The notes under the pieces: generated by a model
Databases searched by the model: none
Told to the model about the DNA's origin: nothing
The model's input: only the letters and a program-made list of their open reading frames with translations
In this document: positions 1-11,409 of the stretch, piece after piece
Numbering within the stretch: the first letter of the stretch is position 1
Layout: each line of letters begins with the position of its first letter
From: Rhizopus arrhizus
Lineage: Eukaryota > Mucoromycota > Mucoromycetes > Mucorales > Rhizopodaceae
Length of the DNA: 64,000 nucleotides
Assembly: GCA_024220505.1 (NCBI GenBank)
Contig: JAKZZE010000007.1
Location: 434,001-498,000, forward strand
Direction: 5' to 3'
Position numbers and translations under genes: made by a program

Positions 1-151
1 TCACAAAGAATATAAATAGATGCCAACTTTTTATCCATAAAGCGAGGCCTTTTCGCAATATAAAGAAATCTGCAATAAAGAAGGATTTTAATTTTATATT
101 GCTGCTATTGTTTTTTTGTTTAATTTTTTATTTAATCTTGCGATTAAAACA
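1..151 (+). repeat. E1 5' LTR, 3' third only
   Basis: Matches the last 151 bases of the complete LTR at 5294-5753 and ends in CA. It holds the TATA-like AATATAAATAG at about position 9. No clear primer binding site follows directly. The first TGG-led candidate, TGGTTCATACCC, is about 22 bases inward, so the primer is unresolved. Confidence 0.93.
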
Positions 152-198
152 TTTTTTAAAATTAATCATCCTTCTGGTTCATACCCTGGTAAACTGCT

Positions 199-1581
199 AT
201 GGAAAGCCCTAAACAAGAAGATCGACCCATGGAGCATGATCCATCCGATATGGAGATCGAACAAGCAAGTCAAGACCCCTCTCTTACTGAAGATGGCTCT
301 GAAGTAACCCCAAAAATAAATGCCAATGCGCATGAAATTACTTCTGATCATGATGACATTGATGCTGAAGTTTCAAAACTCATAAGGTATAAAAAGGAAG
401 AATCTGCTCGGTTGTACCAAAAACACATAATGGCTGGTGAAGAAGAACAAGCAGACTTGGCGTTTAAAAAAATGAGAAAATATGGTGCACAGTTACTTGC
501 TCTCTCTGGTAAATTTGTTTCTCCTGTAATCACTCCTGTCAAGAAGGAAATTGGTTTGCGTTTGACCCAAAATGACATACCCAAGTTTCAACTCTCCTCT
601 TGGCCTGATGTCCCATTTCCTGGTGAGAAATGTTATGAATCTGTCGAACACTTTTTGCGGTCCTTTGAAAAGGTAATATATTCTGCTGCTTTGGACATTC
701 AAGAGGTTTGGCGCCGGTATCTCCCTGTTTCTTTGGCCTTCGACCATGATGATTGGATCGAGAAAGAGCTCAAAAGATGTGATACATGGAATACAGCTAG
801 AATTGTATTTACAAACAAATTCTTGACTGATAATGCTAGAACAGATGCTATGCATCGTCTATTCACAATTACCATGAATAAAAATGAATCTGTCTCCTCG
901 TATATGACCCGATTTTTAAGCACTTGTATTGAGGCTGGGGCAAATAAAAATGATCCAATGGTGGCTGCTAGATTTAAAGCATCATTCTCTGAACCTGTTC
1001 TTGAGAAGTGTAAGACAGCTTTTGTTTTGAAAGAAAATAAAAACATACCATGGACTGTAGAGAGAGCTGCTGAAATAGCAAGAAATTTGCTAGGAGATGA
1101 CCCAAGGACATACACAAGCTCATCCTATGCCAATGTTGCCAGTGGTAACAAGAGATCTCACACAAATGCTGGTCCCTTTAGTATTCAAAAAAGAAACAAA
1201 GGTCATGGTTCGTCTGGTGGTTTCTTTTGTTCGAGACATGGTGGTACAGCTGCAAATCACAATGAAGATGATTGCTATAGTAAATCAAAAAAGAAAAATG
1301 ATGCTGCGTCGACCATAAACAACAAGTATTATGGCAACAAAAATTTTCCTCATAAGGCAAGCACAAGTAAACCCTGTCGCTATTGTGGTAGAAGTTGGTC
1401 TCATGGCCATCATTGTCAAGAATATGCAGACTATAAAAGAAAACTTCATGTCGATCCAAAAAATCCAAGAGATTCGGACAAGTCAATTTATGCCATTGTT
1501 CGTACTGCAAATGAAGAAAATGACCATGATCATGATATGACAGAAGCTGAAAATCACTCATATGACTGTAAGGCATTATGA
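199..1581 (+). CDS. E1 Gag
   Basis: 460-residue capsid/nucleocapsid precursor expected to form the cytoplasmic virus-like particle. Residues about 110-300 resemble the retrotransposon gag domain (W-rich stretch, then 'LFTITMNKNESVSSYMTRF'). A zinc-knuckle-like motif near residue 393 reads C-R-Y-C followed by a histidine cluster and C, a variant of CX2CX4HX4C with shifted histidine spacing. A second Cys/His-rich patch lies near residue 343. The ATG at 199 is the first in frame after the LTR. The ORF ends in UGA at 1579-1581, and the same frame stays open directly into pol. Confidence 0.88.
   Translation: MESPKQEDRPMEHDPSDMEIEQASQDPSLTEDGSEVTPKINANAHEITSDHDDIDAEVSKLIRYKKEESARLYQKHIMAGEEEQADLAFKKMRKYGAQLLALSGKFVSPVITPVKKEIGLRLTQNDIPKFQLSSWPDVPFPGEKCYESVEHFLRSFEKVIYSAALDIQEVWRRYLPVSLAFDHDDWIEKELKRCDTWNTARIVFTNKFLTDNARTDAMHRLFTITMNKNESVSSYMTRFLSTCIEAGANKNDPMVAARFKASFSEPVLEKCKTAFVLKENKNIPWTVERAAEIARNLLGDDPRTYTSSSYANVASGNKRSHTNAGPFSIQKRNKGHGSSGGFFCSRHGGTAANHNEDDCYSKSKKKNDAASTINNKYYGNKNFPHKASTSKPCRYCGRSWSHGHHCQEYADYKRKLHVDPKNPRDSDKSIYAIVRTANEENDHDHDMTEAENHSYDCKAL
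1579..1581 (+). promoter_or_regulatory. candidate UGA readthrough codon between gag and pol
   Basis: Position 1561 is a codon start in the gag frame. The frame reads GCA TTA TGA AAT AAA and then stays open through the protease and all of pol. One stop therefore separates gag from pol in the same frame, as in retroviral stop-suppression. A recent nonsense mutation in a once-fused gag-pol is the alternative. Confidence 0.6.
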
Positions 1582-4500
1582 AATAAAAAAACTGAAGATG
1601 AAGATACTAATCCATTTAAACTTTTGACTCCTATATTAATAGAGGGCAAGAAATTAATTGGAAAGATTGACACTGGCAGTGATATCACTTGTATATCAAA
1701 AATTTGTTTGAATAATAAATTGAATATTGACAAAGTGAATTCTGTAAATGGTTCTTTAAATTTTTTGTCTTCAGATAATAATTGTAAACGAATTGGACAA
1801 ACTGATCCTCTCACTTTAACATATATGAATAACATCTCTTTTAAACATTCCTTTGAAGTTGTAAATTTTAATGAGACAATGACACAAGAATTTGATGTCT
1901 TGCTTGGAACTGATGTTCTTGGAAAAATGAATATCGGTCTCACTGGAGTAGCATACAAGTACCCAGGTAATGAAGATGATTATTCAAATAGATTAAAAGA
2001 AGACGCACAATTCCTTAATATGAATTTTGACGCTAACAATGAGATTGAACCTAACAACTCGCCTTATGGTATCGAAGATCAACAAAAGCAATTCACGGCT
2101 TATATCCAGAGTGCAATTGATGACAACCAAAATATTCCTGCTGGATCTTTCTGCACAGTACCAGAATCTGTAGTAGAATTGCCAATGGAAAAGGGAGCAA
2201 AGTCCTTTAAGAGACAATATCCAATTGCTCACCGACAAATGCCTGAATTAGAAGAGCAAATAAATGAATGGTTAAAAGCAGGTATCATCAAAGAGAACCG
2301 CGCTAACACATCATTTAATAGTCCTTTATTAATGGTACCAAAGAAAGATGAGAACAATGAGATAACGAGCCACAGAGTATGTTTGGATGTTCGTGGTATC
2401 AACAAACTAATCCCTGATGTCGTATATCCTGTTCCAAAAATAAGAAGCATATTTGACAACTTAGCTGGTGGTGAAGTATTCACTAAGATTGACTTGAAGA
2501 ATGCATACAATAGTTTCCTTGTAGCCCCTAAAGATCAACACAAACTCTCCTTCCAATTTAAGAATCGAACATATACCTTCCAAGGATGTTGTTTCGGTCT
2601 AAAAACAGTTACTGCAATATTCTGTAAAGTGATGAAAATACTCTTTGCAGATATGGATTTCATCGAGACCTATGTTGATGACTGTGTAATTAAAGGAACA
2701 GCTGAAAACCATGCTTCGAATGTAAAAAAGGTGATTGAACGATTAACTTCCGTCAACCTAAAAATCAATGTAAAGAAATGCAGTTGGTATCAACGATCAA
2801 TCTATCTTTTAGGATTTGTAGTTGAGAGTGGTGGTATCATCAAAGTAGATCCACGCCGCTTAACAAACATCGATAGTTGGCCTATACCACGCAATAAAAA
2901 AGAAGTAATGCGATTAATGGGCATTGTATCATATATGAGAGACTTTATACCTTTAATCTCTCGTGTAGCTGCACCTATCGACAAACTTCGTAATGATCCT
3001 GATGTAGAGAACAACTGGACACAAGAACATACTGATGCATTCATTGCTTTGAAAGAGATTCTAAAATCAAAGACACTGTTGCACACTCCAGACTTATCCA
3101 AAAAATTCTATGTGGCTACTGATGCCTCACAATATGGTGTTGGTGCAGTATTGACCCAAAGAGATGAGCTGAATAGAACTTTACATATTGCATTTGCATC
3201 TAAATCTTTGTCACCCTCTCAACGTAAGTGGAATACAACTAAACGTGAACTGTACGCGGTAGTGTTTGCACTAGAAAAATATCGTGAGTTTTTATGGGGA
3301 AATAAATTTGAATTACGTACTGACCATAAGGCTTTAATGTATTTACATACCCAAGAACAAGCAAACCCTATGATGATAGGCTGGTTAGAAACTTTATTAG
3401 ATTTCAACTTTGATGTGATTCACATACAAGGAATTCTCAATCAATTACCAGATTTACTTTCTAGACTTTATGAACCTTGCTTGAATAATGAGTTCATGCT
3501 GGGTGGAGGTGATGCTGCGCAAAAAGAAAATAAAAAAGAAAAAAAGGAAAATAAAAGTAAAAATAAAAATAAAATAAAAGTTAAAAGACAGACAAACTCT
3601 ACAGCAAAGAGACACAACTTAATCTATAGTCAGGACAAGAAACTAAATGTGCTAGCTGTAAAAATAAAAAATAAAAAGTTTGCTAATAATCCCACAACTG
3701 ACTATATGACTCCTCCACTTGAGAAGAGAGCACGTCTACTTGAAGATGCTCATACCTTCGGACACTTCGGTAGTACGAGTATTGTGGAGCAGTTACATTC
3801 CCAAGGACTTCATTGGAATAATATTTATAAAGATGCTACTGAGACAATCAAATCATGTATTGAATGCCAGAGACACAATGTAAGCAAGAAAGGTTATCAT
3901 CCTTTAAAAAACATTCTTGCATATCTACCATTTGACCATATTGGAATTGATCTTTTAGGACCTTTACCTGTCACGGCAAATGAAAATGTCTATGTCCTTG
4001 TGATGATAGATGTATGTACCAGGTACATCATACTGCGTCCATTAAAAAATAAACAAAGTGACACTGTAGCAAAAGAATTAATAAAAATCTTTGGTGACTA
4101 TGGCATACCTAAAATTATTCAAAGTGATAACGGCAGAGAGTTTAAAAATAGCCTCATGCACTCATTATCCAAGCACCTAGGAATAGATCGCAGATACAGT
4201 ACAGCCTTTCACAGTCGAGGTAATGGCGTGAGCGAGAGCGCTGTAAAGACGACATTAAACACTATAAGAAAAATGGTTAATTCTAACAGCAATGATTGGG
4301 ACGATGTATTGCCAATTGTCCAACTAGCGTCGAATTATAAAATAAGACACCGTTCAAAGAGTGCTCCATTTTCCTTGATGTTTGCTCGAAGACTTAATAG
4401 CTTTGAGGATTACAGTGATCAGAGTATAGCTGATAAGATTCCTAATAGACCTGTTACAGAACAAGAGCTAATTGAGAGAACTAATCGCATGTACCAGATA

Positions 4501-5131
4501 GTGTTTCCTGCCATTCGTGAAAGAACACAGAAGATCATAGAGGAAGCAAACAAGAGGTTCAATGACAGAAATATGATCATAGATCTTCCGAAGGATACTG
4601 CAGTTATGGTTAGATTACCAGGACGGACTAGTAAGTTGTCACCTCTTTATGAAGGGCCTTACATTGTCGTTCGAAAAACTCAAGGTGGTTCCTATGTCTT
4701 AAAAGATGAGCAAAATGAACTGTTACATCGTGAATATGTCCCATCAGAACTCAAGGTAGTCTCTATTGACGAAACAGCTATAGAAGATGAATACTATGAA
4801 GTTGAGGATATTAGAGATCACAGAGGCGGTCCAGGACAAAGAGAGTACCTTGTAAAATGGGCTGGTTATGGTGAAAGAGAGAATACGTGGGAAAAAGCAT
4901 CATCCTTCTCCAGCACAGTACCCATTGATAAATATTGGCTTAAGAGAAAAAAGTTGAAGGAATTAGAGCAAGCAAGAAAGCAAAAGATGATAGCTAACGA
5001 AATAGACTACACTAAAAAGACTTCTGCTAGACCTAATGTGACTGAAGAAAACAAGAACTATAAAAGAAAGGACATGGTACAAGATAGCACAGTCTTTAGA
5101 AAAAGTAAAAGAATAAGAAACAATAGAAACT

Positions 5132-5133
<2 letters not shown>
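1582..5133 (+). CDS. E1 Pol: protease, RT, RNase H, integrase, chromodomain
   Basis: One polyprotein of about 1180 residues. Counting from the first ATG at 1624: retropepsin with active site D-T-G-S near residue 16; RT with the Y-V-D-D catalytic box near 350; RNase H with TDAS near 498 and TDHKAL further on; integrase HHCC zinc finger ending CIECQRH near 745; integrase core with D near 775, D in QSDNG near 834 and E in GVSES near 870 (35 residues between the last two); GPY/F-like EGPYIVV; and a C-terminal chromodomain near 1057-1096 ending YLVKWAGYGERENTWE. The chromodomain probably steers integration to modified chromatin, as known for chromoviruses. Translation likely depends on readthrough of the UGA at 1579. 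A run of about 26 A follows the stop. Confidence 0.95.
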
Positions 5134-5162
<29 letters not shown>

Positions 5163-5293
5163 CATGTAGCAGAGCGGCCGCTGACTTCATAAACTTGCTG
5201 AGCATCAAGATACATAAATTAACCAATAAGAAAATAACATTTAGTATCTGCATGAATGCCGACCTGACTATTGTCAAGTCTGGGGGAGGATAA

Positions 5294-5753
5294 TGTTGTA
5301 AACATAGTTATTTTCTATATGATATCAGTTGTATTAAAATTAATAACGATACACAAAAGATTAAACTATGATTGAACAATTCCACACTTTTCCAAATTTA
5401 GAACAATAAGATCAATATCTGTCATCCTAGAGAGTCTAATCAATTGTCAACCCCAAAAGTAATTAGATCAAAGTTAATTGACTGGTTATTATTTCTATTG
5501 TTCAATTTCAGATACATATATTAGAACATCGACAAGCTTTAGCTTAATCATTGGTTCTTCAGCACGACATCGTGACCGAGTCTATATCTTTTATATCTAC
5601 GCTCACAAAGAATATAAATAGATGCCAACTTTTTATCCATAAAGCGAGGCCTTTTCGCAATATAAAGAAATCTGCAATAAAGAAGGATTTTAATTTTATA
5701 TTGCTGCTATTGTTTTTTTGTTTAATTTTTTATTTAATCTTGCGATTAAAACA
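5294..5753 (+). repeat. E1 3' LTR (460 bp) with adjacent polypurine tract
   Basis: Starts TGTTGTAAAC and ends TTAAAACA. The polypurine tract TGGGGGAGGATAA lies directly before it (5281-5293). A TATA-like AATATAAATAG is near 5612. The full length is confirmed by the solo copy at 38694-39153, whose ends define the same 460 bp. Confidence 0.93.
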
Positions 5754-6252
5754 ATTTACCTTAAAGTTCTTTTACTAACAAAATAGGATGCCAAGACATT
5801 CATAAAGCTTCAGCCACGAACTAAAGGAATCTAATTTTACTTTTAATAAAGATTACTGAAATATATGAACATATTTACCTTTTGAGCAGATATACAAAGA
5901 ACCAAAGGAACTACAGCAGCCATGGATACATGTATGAATGCCTACTACAGCATGTTAGAGCCAAAGTTTTCTTTTTTATTTTCTTTTTCTTTTTTTTTTT
6001 CTTTTTTTTTTTCTTTTTTTTTTTCTTTTTTTTTACTTACCTTGCGATAACCGGAGTGATGTTGAAAAAGGAAATTGCTGAACAAAAAGAAAAAAAAAGG
6101 AACAAAAATTCGAAAAGGAAATCTTTTTATATTTTTTTTTTTTTTTGCTATACTAAGACTGAGTTTCTTTTGTAAACTCGATGATATTTAAGAAAGATTC
6201 AATTTTGATGTCAAGCTCACTTATCTTTATTTCAAATTACTCTTATAACAAT
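5754..6252. other. noncoding gap with imperfect poly(T) array
   Basis: No supported gene. Bases about 5969-6033 are T runs of 10 to 13 broken by single C residues. A second T run is at 6130-6146. This is the upstream region of the gene at 6253 and may hold its promoter. Confidence 0.6.
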
Positions 6253-7587
6253 ATGTCTGATCGTGGTATTCAATTCAACCCTGCTCCTGCCAATGCTCGT
6301 GGCTCTAACTCTGTTGGGCAACCAATCGCTGTTCCTTCTCGTGTTGTTGTTCCTGAGCTTGCTTCAAGCGATGCCATTCCTGATAGCTTTGCCTATCCTA
6401 GGCCTGGCTTTCCTCCCATGACCCATGTTCAGAAGCGAATGCGTGAAGCCGAAGACATGGAGACTGATGAAGTATCTCTTTCTTTTTCCATTTATATGGA
6501 GCTCAGAAAAGAAAACGATGGTTTGAAGGAGATGCTTCGAAAAGAGCAAGAGGAAAAGCGGGCCTTGCAAGTAGCATACAGCAAGCTTAAAGAAGCATAC
6601 GATGAGCTTGAAGCAGAATCAGGCAAAGGCGCAAAGCCGATTGCTACTGCTGTCAAAGTAAAAACATTAAAATTCAATTTTAAACAAATATACTAATCGC
6701 TTTTCTCTGAAATATAGGATGCTGTGAGAAATCACTACAACAACCTACCCCAGACATCTCAATATGTTCTTGAAAAGCCTCTGAAGTCTGCTGAAAATCA
6801 AAGAGTATTTAAATTACTGCAGGATTATGTGAATAGCCATTATTCATTTAAAAATACTAACAACCGCGATTTGCGCAAGTACCTCGAGCGCCAATATTAT
6901 ACAAAGAAGGTGGGAATATCCACGGGTGAAGAGGAAGATCCAGTTGAAGAATTTATAAGAAAACGAAAAGCAGCAAAAGTCGCTCGTAGAAGTGCTGTAA
7001 GTGCTACATAAAGTATTGTATTTGCATAATTAACTTTGCTTTTTTAGAAAACAAGAGCTCGTAAGGCTATATACGAGCAGTACAAGGATCAAGGCGTTTA
7101 CGAAAACTATCCAAACTGTGAGTATTTGCTTCAACAGCAATACATGTCTGAAGAAGAAGACATGTACAACAATGATACAATCGACAAGGTGGAGGAAATT
7201 CTTCTGGAGCAAAATCCAGATAGAATAACTCCTTTTACTGAAAAGGAACGTATGTCTGTCTTGTGCAAGAAAACAGTTGATTATTTTGAAGTTCGCGTAC
7301 CAAAGTACAGATCACCTACTGTAAGTTTAATTAATATCTTTTTAAGCACAATCAACTAATTATCCAATATTCAGTGTACCGAATTTTTTAAGCTGTTGGA
7401 TGATCAGATAGCAAGTGACAAGGCAAAGAGGCAAAGAACTGGAAATAGCAGCATCCAATTTCTTCCTCGTATACAAAGAAAATGCTCGTTGCCTGTTCCT
7501 GACTTCATCAAAAAAGAAAATATAACTGAAGAGAGTAGCGCTTGGGCTTTTGGTGGTGAAATAGAGTTGGATGAAATCAACTTGCTG

Positions 7588-7593
<6 letters not shown>
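6253..7593 (+). CDS. four-exon host gene, unknown function, 391 residues
   Basis: Product not recognised. Exons 6253-6657, 6718-6996, 7048-7320 and 7375-7593 join in phase 0 at every junction. Introns are 60, 51 and 54 bases, each GT...AG, two with gtaagt donors and with CTAAT/TAAC-like branch sites. I chose the ATG at 6253 because the in-frame codons upstream of it are hydrophobic and T-rich, unlike the rest; the frame is open back to 6181. The protein has a Pro/Ala-rich N-terminus, a charged coiled coil at about residues 75-130 (LRKENDGLKEMLRKEQEEK), and a middle region rich in Arg/Lys and Tyr. No membrane segment is visible. The stop is followed at once by about 24 A. It could be one of the lineage-specific multicopy families common in Mucoromycota. 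Confidence 0.75.
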
Positions 7594-7618
<25 letters not shown>

Positions 7619-9102
7619 TGTGAAATAAATAAAACAAAAAAAATGAAAGCGGTGTTTAGATCTTTAAATTTAATTTTTTTTTTACCTTTGTTTCATTCTA
7701 GATTTGGTTACAGATAAAATCAGTTTGCCGTTTGTATTGTGGTCTTTGAATCTTATTTTAGATTTCTGTTTGATGACTTCCACCTTCGTCATATTTGGTC
7801 CACTTTTATTTTTTTTAATGAAAAAATTTCTAAAGTACTTTTTTTTTAAAACCCAAATTTAAAACACTCCTTTTTTTTATTCAAGTTAAAGCAGTACATT
7901 GAATGGAGATTCCTTTTGTAATGTCAATGCTGGGAATGTAATTTTTTTTTTTTACAATTTCAACATTGCAACTTTTTTTTTTTTTTTTTTTTTTTTCAAA
8001 AGTACTCAGTAACAATATACTTTTTCTTTTGTTTTTTAACCTTTTCATAGAAATCTCAAGACGTGTAGCATAATAGACATTCATTCCGTTGCCGCCTTTT
8101 TTTTCTTTACTCTCAAAAAATAAAATTGATTATCAAAAATACTCTGTCTTTTTTATGCCGTGATCTTACTATTTAAAACATATCTTTTTCAGCTTTAAAA
8201 CAAGTTTAACTTCTTTAGAGCCAAAAGAATCCTTCTTTTTTTTATATATTTTATTCAATCTTTTAAATTTTCTACTATATTCACATTCTTTTTTTTTGTT
8301 CTAATTTATAAACACATACTTTTATACTTATTATTATAGCGATATTATGCGCTTATATAAGAGTTTCATCCCTCTTATTCATATGTACCTCTTTACTCTT
8401 TCTTTTTTTTTTTTTTTCTTTTGTTCATTAGTAACCAAAATAAATCTCCTTTTGTATTAAACAAAGTTTTTTTTTTTTGTAAAATACGACATGAAAGCCG
8501 AAGAATGCTTGAAAAGAAAACGCCACGACTCAATCACTTGGATTTCCGAGCTTGTAGGCCAATAGAACTGTGTTTTCGATCTTTGTTGAAGTTAAAAAAT
8601 ATTGCACTGAAGTTGAAAAAGCATAGTCTTCCCAATTTGAAATCTTGTATGGCATCATGTAGCACAACAGAAAATTATTTATTTTTTTAAAAAATACAAT
8701 GTCCTTTTATTCAACAAACATATTATATACTTTTGATTATTTTTTTAGATTTACAATCTATTTTTTTCAAGCTTTCTTCTGATATAAAAATCAGCTTTCT
8801 AACATTTAAATCCGAGTTCTCACTCATTTAATAGAATTACCACTATCAAAAAAGATCAACTTTATCAACTTGGATAACGGTGATTGGGTGCAGTGATCAA
8901 AAAGGTATCAAAGGCGATTATCAACCAAAATCCGACTTTGTCAAAATGTGAAGAGCACTAACAGACAATTGTAGATGAGGATAGATATAAGGTAAGTCAA
9001 CAGTTCTTCAAGACTTTGACTTAACGCAAAAATAATAAAATGATGTTAAAAGATGATTCTTTATTTTATGAAAATGTGAATGCTATTTATATTCATGGAT
9101 AT
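7594..9102. other. noncoding, T-tract-rich gap
   Basis: About 1.5 kb with poly(A) at 7591-7614 and T runs of 8 to 22 spaced every 50 to 100 bases. ORFs here (for example 8421-8690) are short, cross homopolymers and show no domain. Bases 8897-8943 match the last 47 bp of the E2 LTR, with two or three differences, and are a relic of that family. Nothing else is supported. Confidence 0.55.
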
Positions 9103-9288
9103 TCAAATATTGTCTAAGGGATATAGTTCATTCTTTAATTTTTGCATTCTTTGCTTATGCCTAAGGTACAGTTGATACAGACGCGCCTTTTTCCTTTCCC
9201 GATTTGGTATTGTTGGTTTGAACTTCCGTTTGTTCGGTCGGTACCTGAATGGAAGGTTATATTCAACTTCTATTGGCTGATTTGGCAT
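9103..9288 (-). CDS. small basic ORF beside the E2 insertion, uncertain
   Basis: 61 codons on the minus strand, rich in Lys/Arg (NKRKFKP, NRERKKARLYQLYLRHKQR). The frame stays open upstream of the ATG to the E2 insertion at 9333. Before E2 inserted, the sequence directly upstream was the tRNA-Leu gene, so this is unlikely to be the tail of a longer host gene. Function unknown; it may be spurious. Confidence 0.25.
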   Translation of the reverse strand: MPNQPIEVEYNLPFRYRPNKRKFKPTIPNRERKKARLYQLYLRHKQRMQKLKNELYPLDNI

Positions 9289-9333
9289 TCCGCTGGTTGG
9301 TTGGGTTTCCTCTAGGGAGGTCTTGACAAAAAG

Positions 9334-10037
9334 TGACAGTTGCTAATATGTATGTTATGTTTAGTTTCGCTATACGGTGAAGTGATAACAGAAACCAATT
9401 AATAGAAGACTGTAAAAGACTATTAATGTACAATAACAACAAAGTTAACAATATAAACTAGTTCTTGACTTCAATTGCTTGAACGTGCAAAAAGAATTTA
9501 CTCGGCACCCAAAATTAATTTTAGCGGGAAGAAAGCCTTTGTTTATTACTTAACAACAATAGATGCTTTGGAATAACATATTAATATAAGGTAATTAGGG
9601 AAAATATACAATTATAAAGAGGATTATGGTGATTTTGATAAATAAAGTGAATAATGTATCAATTGAGTATTCGTTTTCATGTTGATTTTTATGGTGTTCT
9701 TTTCTATTTAGTGTGCTGGCACATTGGGTGAATAATGTGTCCAGAGATCGTCTTCTTGATGTATCCTATGAGGGATAGAAAATAATAGGTAAGAAAAATA
9801 ATGTCGGCCAATTGTGACGTGTGTCTTTTCAATTCCCGATGCGGTGAAGCTGATTATTTTCCTTTCCCCTTATTTTCGTTTACATTTTCTTCAATAACGT
9901 CTGTTAGAGTTATCCAACCACACCGAAAAGCATACCATTCGAATCGCCATGAAAAGGAGCATCTTTTGAATACAAAATAAGCTTTAAAAATCAAAAAGGA
10001 ATCAAAGGCGATCATCGACCAAAATCCGACTTTGTCA
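9334..10037 (-). repeat. E2 3' LTR (704 bp) and polypurine tract
   Basis: Begins TGACAGTTGC and ends CTTTGTCA on the plus strand. On the minus strand the G-rich tract AGGGGGGAGG (plus 10041-10050) lies 3 bases before it and is the likely plus-strand primer. A 43-bp gap separates the LTR from the integrase stop. Confidence 0.93.
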
Positions 10038-10080
10038 TGTACCTCCCCCCTAGCCTTTGCTTATCTTCTTTGATTTTCTT

Positions 10081-11409
10081 CTAACTGAGCACAGTGCTAA
10101 ACCTTGCCACCCAAGACTTGAACTGCTGTTGAGCTCTTGTTACCGTGACATCAGGAACCATCAACTTTGCATTATGAAATGCAGTCAACTTGTCACCATT
10201 CACAGCACCGTCGAGCTTCCGACTGTTTGAGCCCACTAAATGGTACGTACCATTCTTGTTGACTTTCAACACACGGAAAGGACCAATCCACTTGTCAGCA
10301 AACTTGCTTGCAGGCAACATGTCCTTCATCAGCACTTCTTCTCCTACTTCAAACTGCTTACGAAAACCAACTGTTCTATCGTACGCAGCTTTTTCCTTTT
10401 TCTTCTTTTCATCAGACTTCATGCGCGCATGCTCCCTGGCTTCCTTCAGTTTCTCTTGGATCATAATCGCCCTTTCCTTGACGGTTTCCTCCCAATCGTC
10501 TTCCACGAAATCTTCCCTGGGAGCCATCCATATCACTGGCGTCATAAATTCATATCCATACAAGAGAAAAGCAGGAGTAAAGCCAGTAGCCGAATTCTTC
10601 ATCGTTCTAACTGCTAAAAGAGCGGACGCAATGTAATTATCCCATTGATGGATCTTGTCTTCATCACGCGCTAATTTAGCAATCGTTCTACACAGCGTCT
10701 GATTCAATCTTTCACAAGCACCATTACAGTTTGGTCGCCAACTAGTGGTAGTAATGTGCTTGCAACCAATCTTCGCCAAAAACTCATGGACCAGCGTTGC
10801 CACAAAATTACTTCCCCGATCGGTCAACAGGTAATTTGGGACACCGTACTGAGCTACAATTTCACCGTATAAAAATTTTTGGGTAGTGACCGCATTTATC
10901 TCAGGAACAGCCAAAGCCATGGGCCATCTTGTCAAGTAATCAGTGGCTACTAGGATGTACTTGTTACCCCTAGCAGTTTGAGTAAGAGGACCCACCGCAT
11001 CACAACCAACCATGAAGAAGGGGTGTCGGGGCGTCTTGACAATGTAACCTGGATTGTGCCGCGAACGATCTACTCTTGCACGAAATTGGCATGTTTCACA
11101 AGTTTTGACCACCTCAGCCACAATCTCTCTTGCTTCTGTGCACACATACCCTAACAACAATTTCTTGACAGTGTTGGCAACACCCAAATGACCTTCACCA
11201 TGTACCATTCGAATTACTTCCACTGCATTCCCTTCATGAACCACTTCCCTTCCCGTACCCATCTCAAGTAAGCGATCACCATCGACAAAGTACTTTTTGG
11301 CTTGATATTTAATTCTTCTTTTTTCATTAGCATCAGTACAACCAGAAGGATAAGTGCCATCAACTAGGTGACGATAGATAGCCACAAACCATGCAAAAGA
11401 CATAGGCAT
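10081..11409 (-). CDS. E2 integrase as a separate ORF
   Basis: 442 residues with its own ATG. An N-terminal HHCC zinc finger ends CETCQFRARV near residue 127. The catalytic core has D in GCDAVGPL, D in LTDRGSNF and E in CNGACERLN. A C-terminal KWIGPFRVLK (GPY/F-like) is followed by a unique tail with no chromodomain. It inserts element cDNA into host DNA. Unlike a standard Ty3 Pol it is not fused to RT-RNase H: it is in another frame, 338 bases past the RT-RH stop. Expression could be by an internal promoter, splicing or reinitiation. Confidence 0.93.
   Translation of the reverse strand: MPMSFAWFVAIYRHLVDGTYPSGCTDANEKRRIKYQAKKYFVDGDRLLEMGTGREVVHEGNAVEVIRMVHGEGHLGVANTVKKLLLGYVCTEAREIVAEVVKTCETCQFRARVDRSRHNPGYIVKTPRHPFFMVGCDAVGPLTQTARGNKYILVATDYLTRWPMALAVPEINAVTTQKFLYGEIVAQYGVPNYLLTDRGSNFVATLVHEFLAKIGCKHITTTSWRPNCNGACERLNQTLCRTIAKLARDEDKIHQWDNYIASALLAVRTMKNSATGFTPAFLLYGYEFMTPVIWMAPREDFVEDDWEETVKERAIMIQEKLKEAREHARMKSDEKKKKEKAAYDRTVGFRKQFEVGEEVLMKDMLPASKFADKWIGPFRVLKVNKNGTYHLVGSNSRKLDGAVNGDKLTAFHNAKLMVPDVTVTRAQQQFKSWVARFSTVLS

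Larger units (their letters stand above)
1..5753 (+). mobile_element. Ty3/gypsy chromovirus element E1 (5' end outside window)
   Basis: LTR retrotransposon in the order LTR, gag, PR-RT-RNase H-IN-chromodomain, polypurine tract, LTR. Bases 1-151 repeat bases 5603-5753, so the window opens inside the 5' LTR. Both long ORFs are open apart from one UGA between gag and pol, so the copy looks recently active. Placing it among chromoviruses rests on the C-terminal chromodomain of pol. The left target duplication lies outside the window. A solo LTR of the same family sits at 38694-39153 on the other strand. Confidence 0.95.

Noticed and set aside
5174..5181. GCGGCCGC (NotI) near the E1 3' end as a sign of vector sequence
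   Set aside because: It sits between pol and the polypurine tract of a consistent retroelement; one 8-mer is not evidence of a construct.
8421..8690. 89-codon ORF
   Set aside because: Crosses homopolymer T runs, no domain, no intron signals or conserved neighbours.
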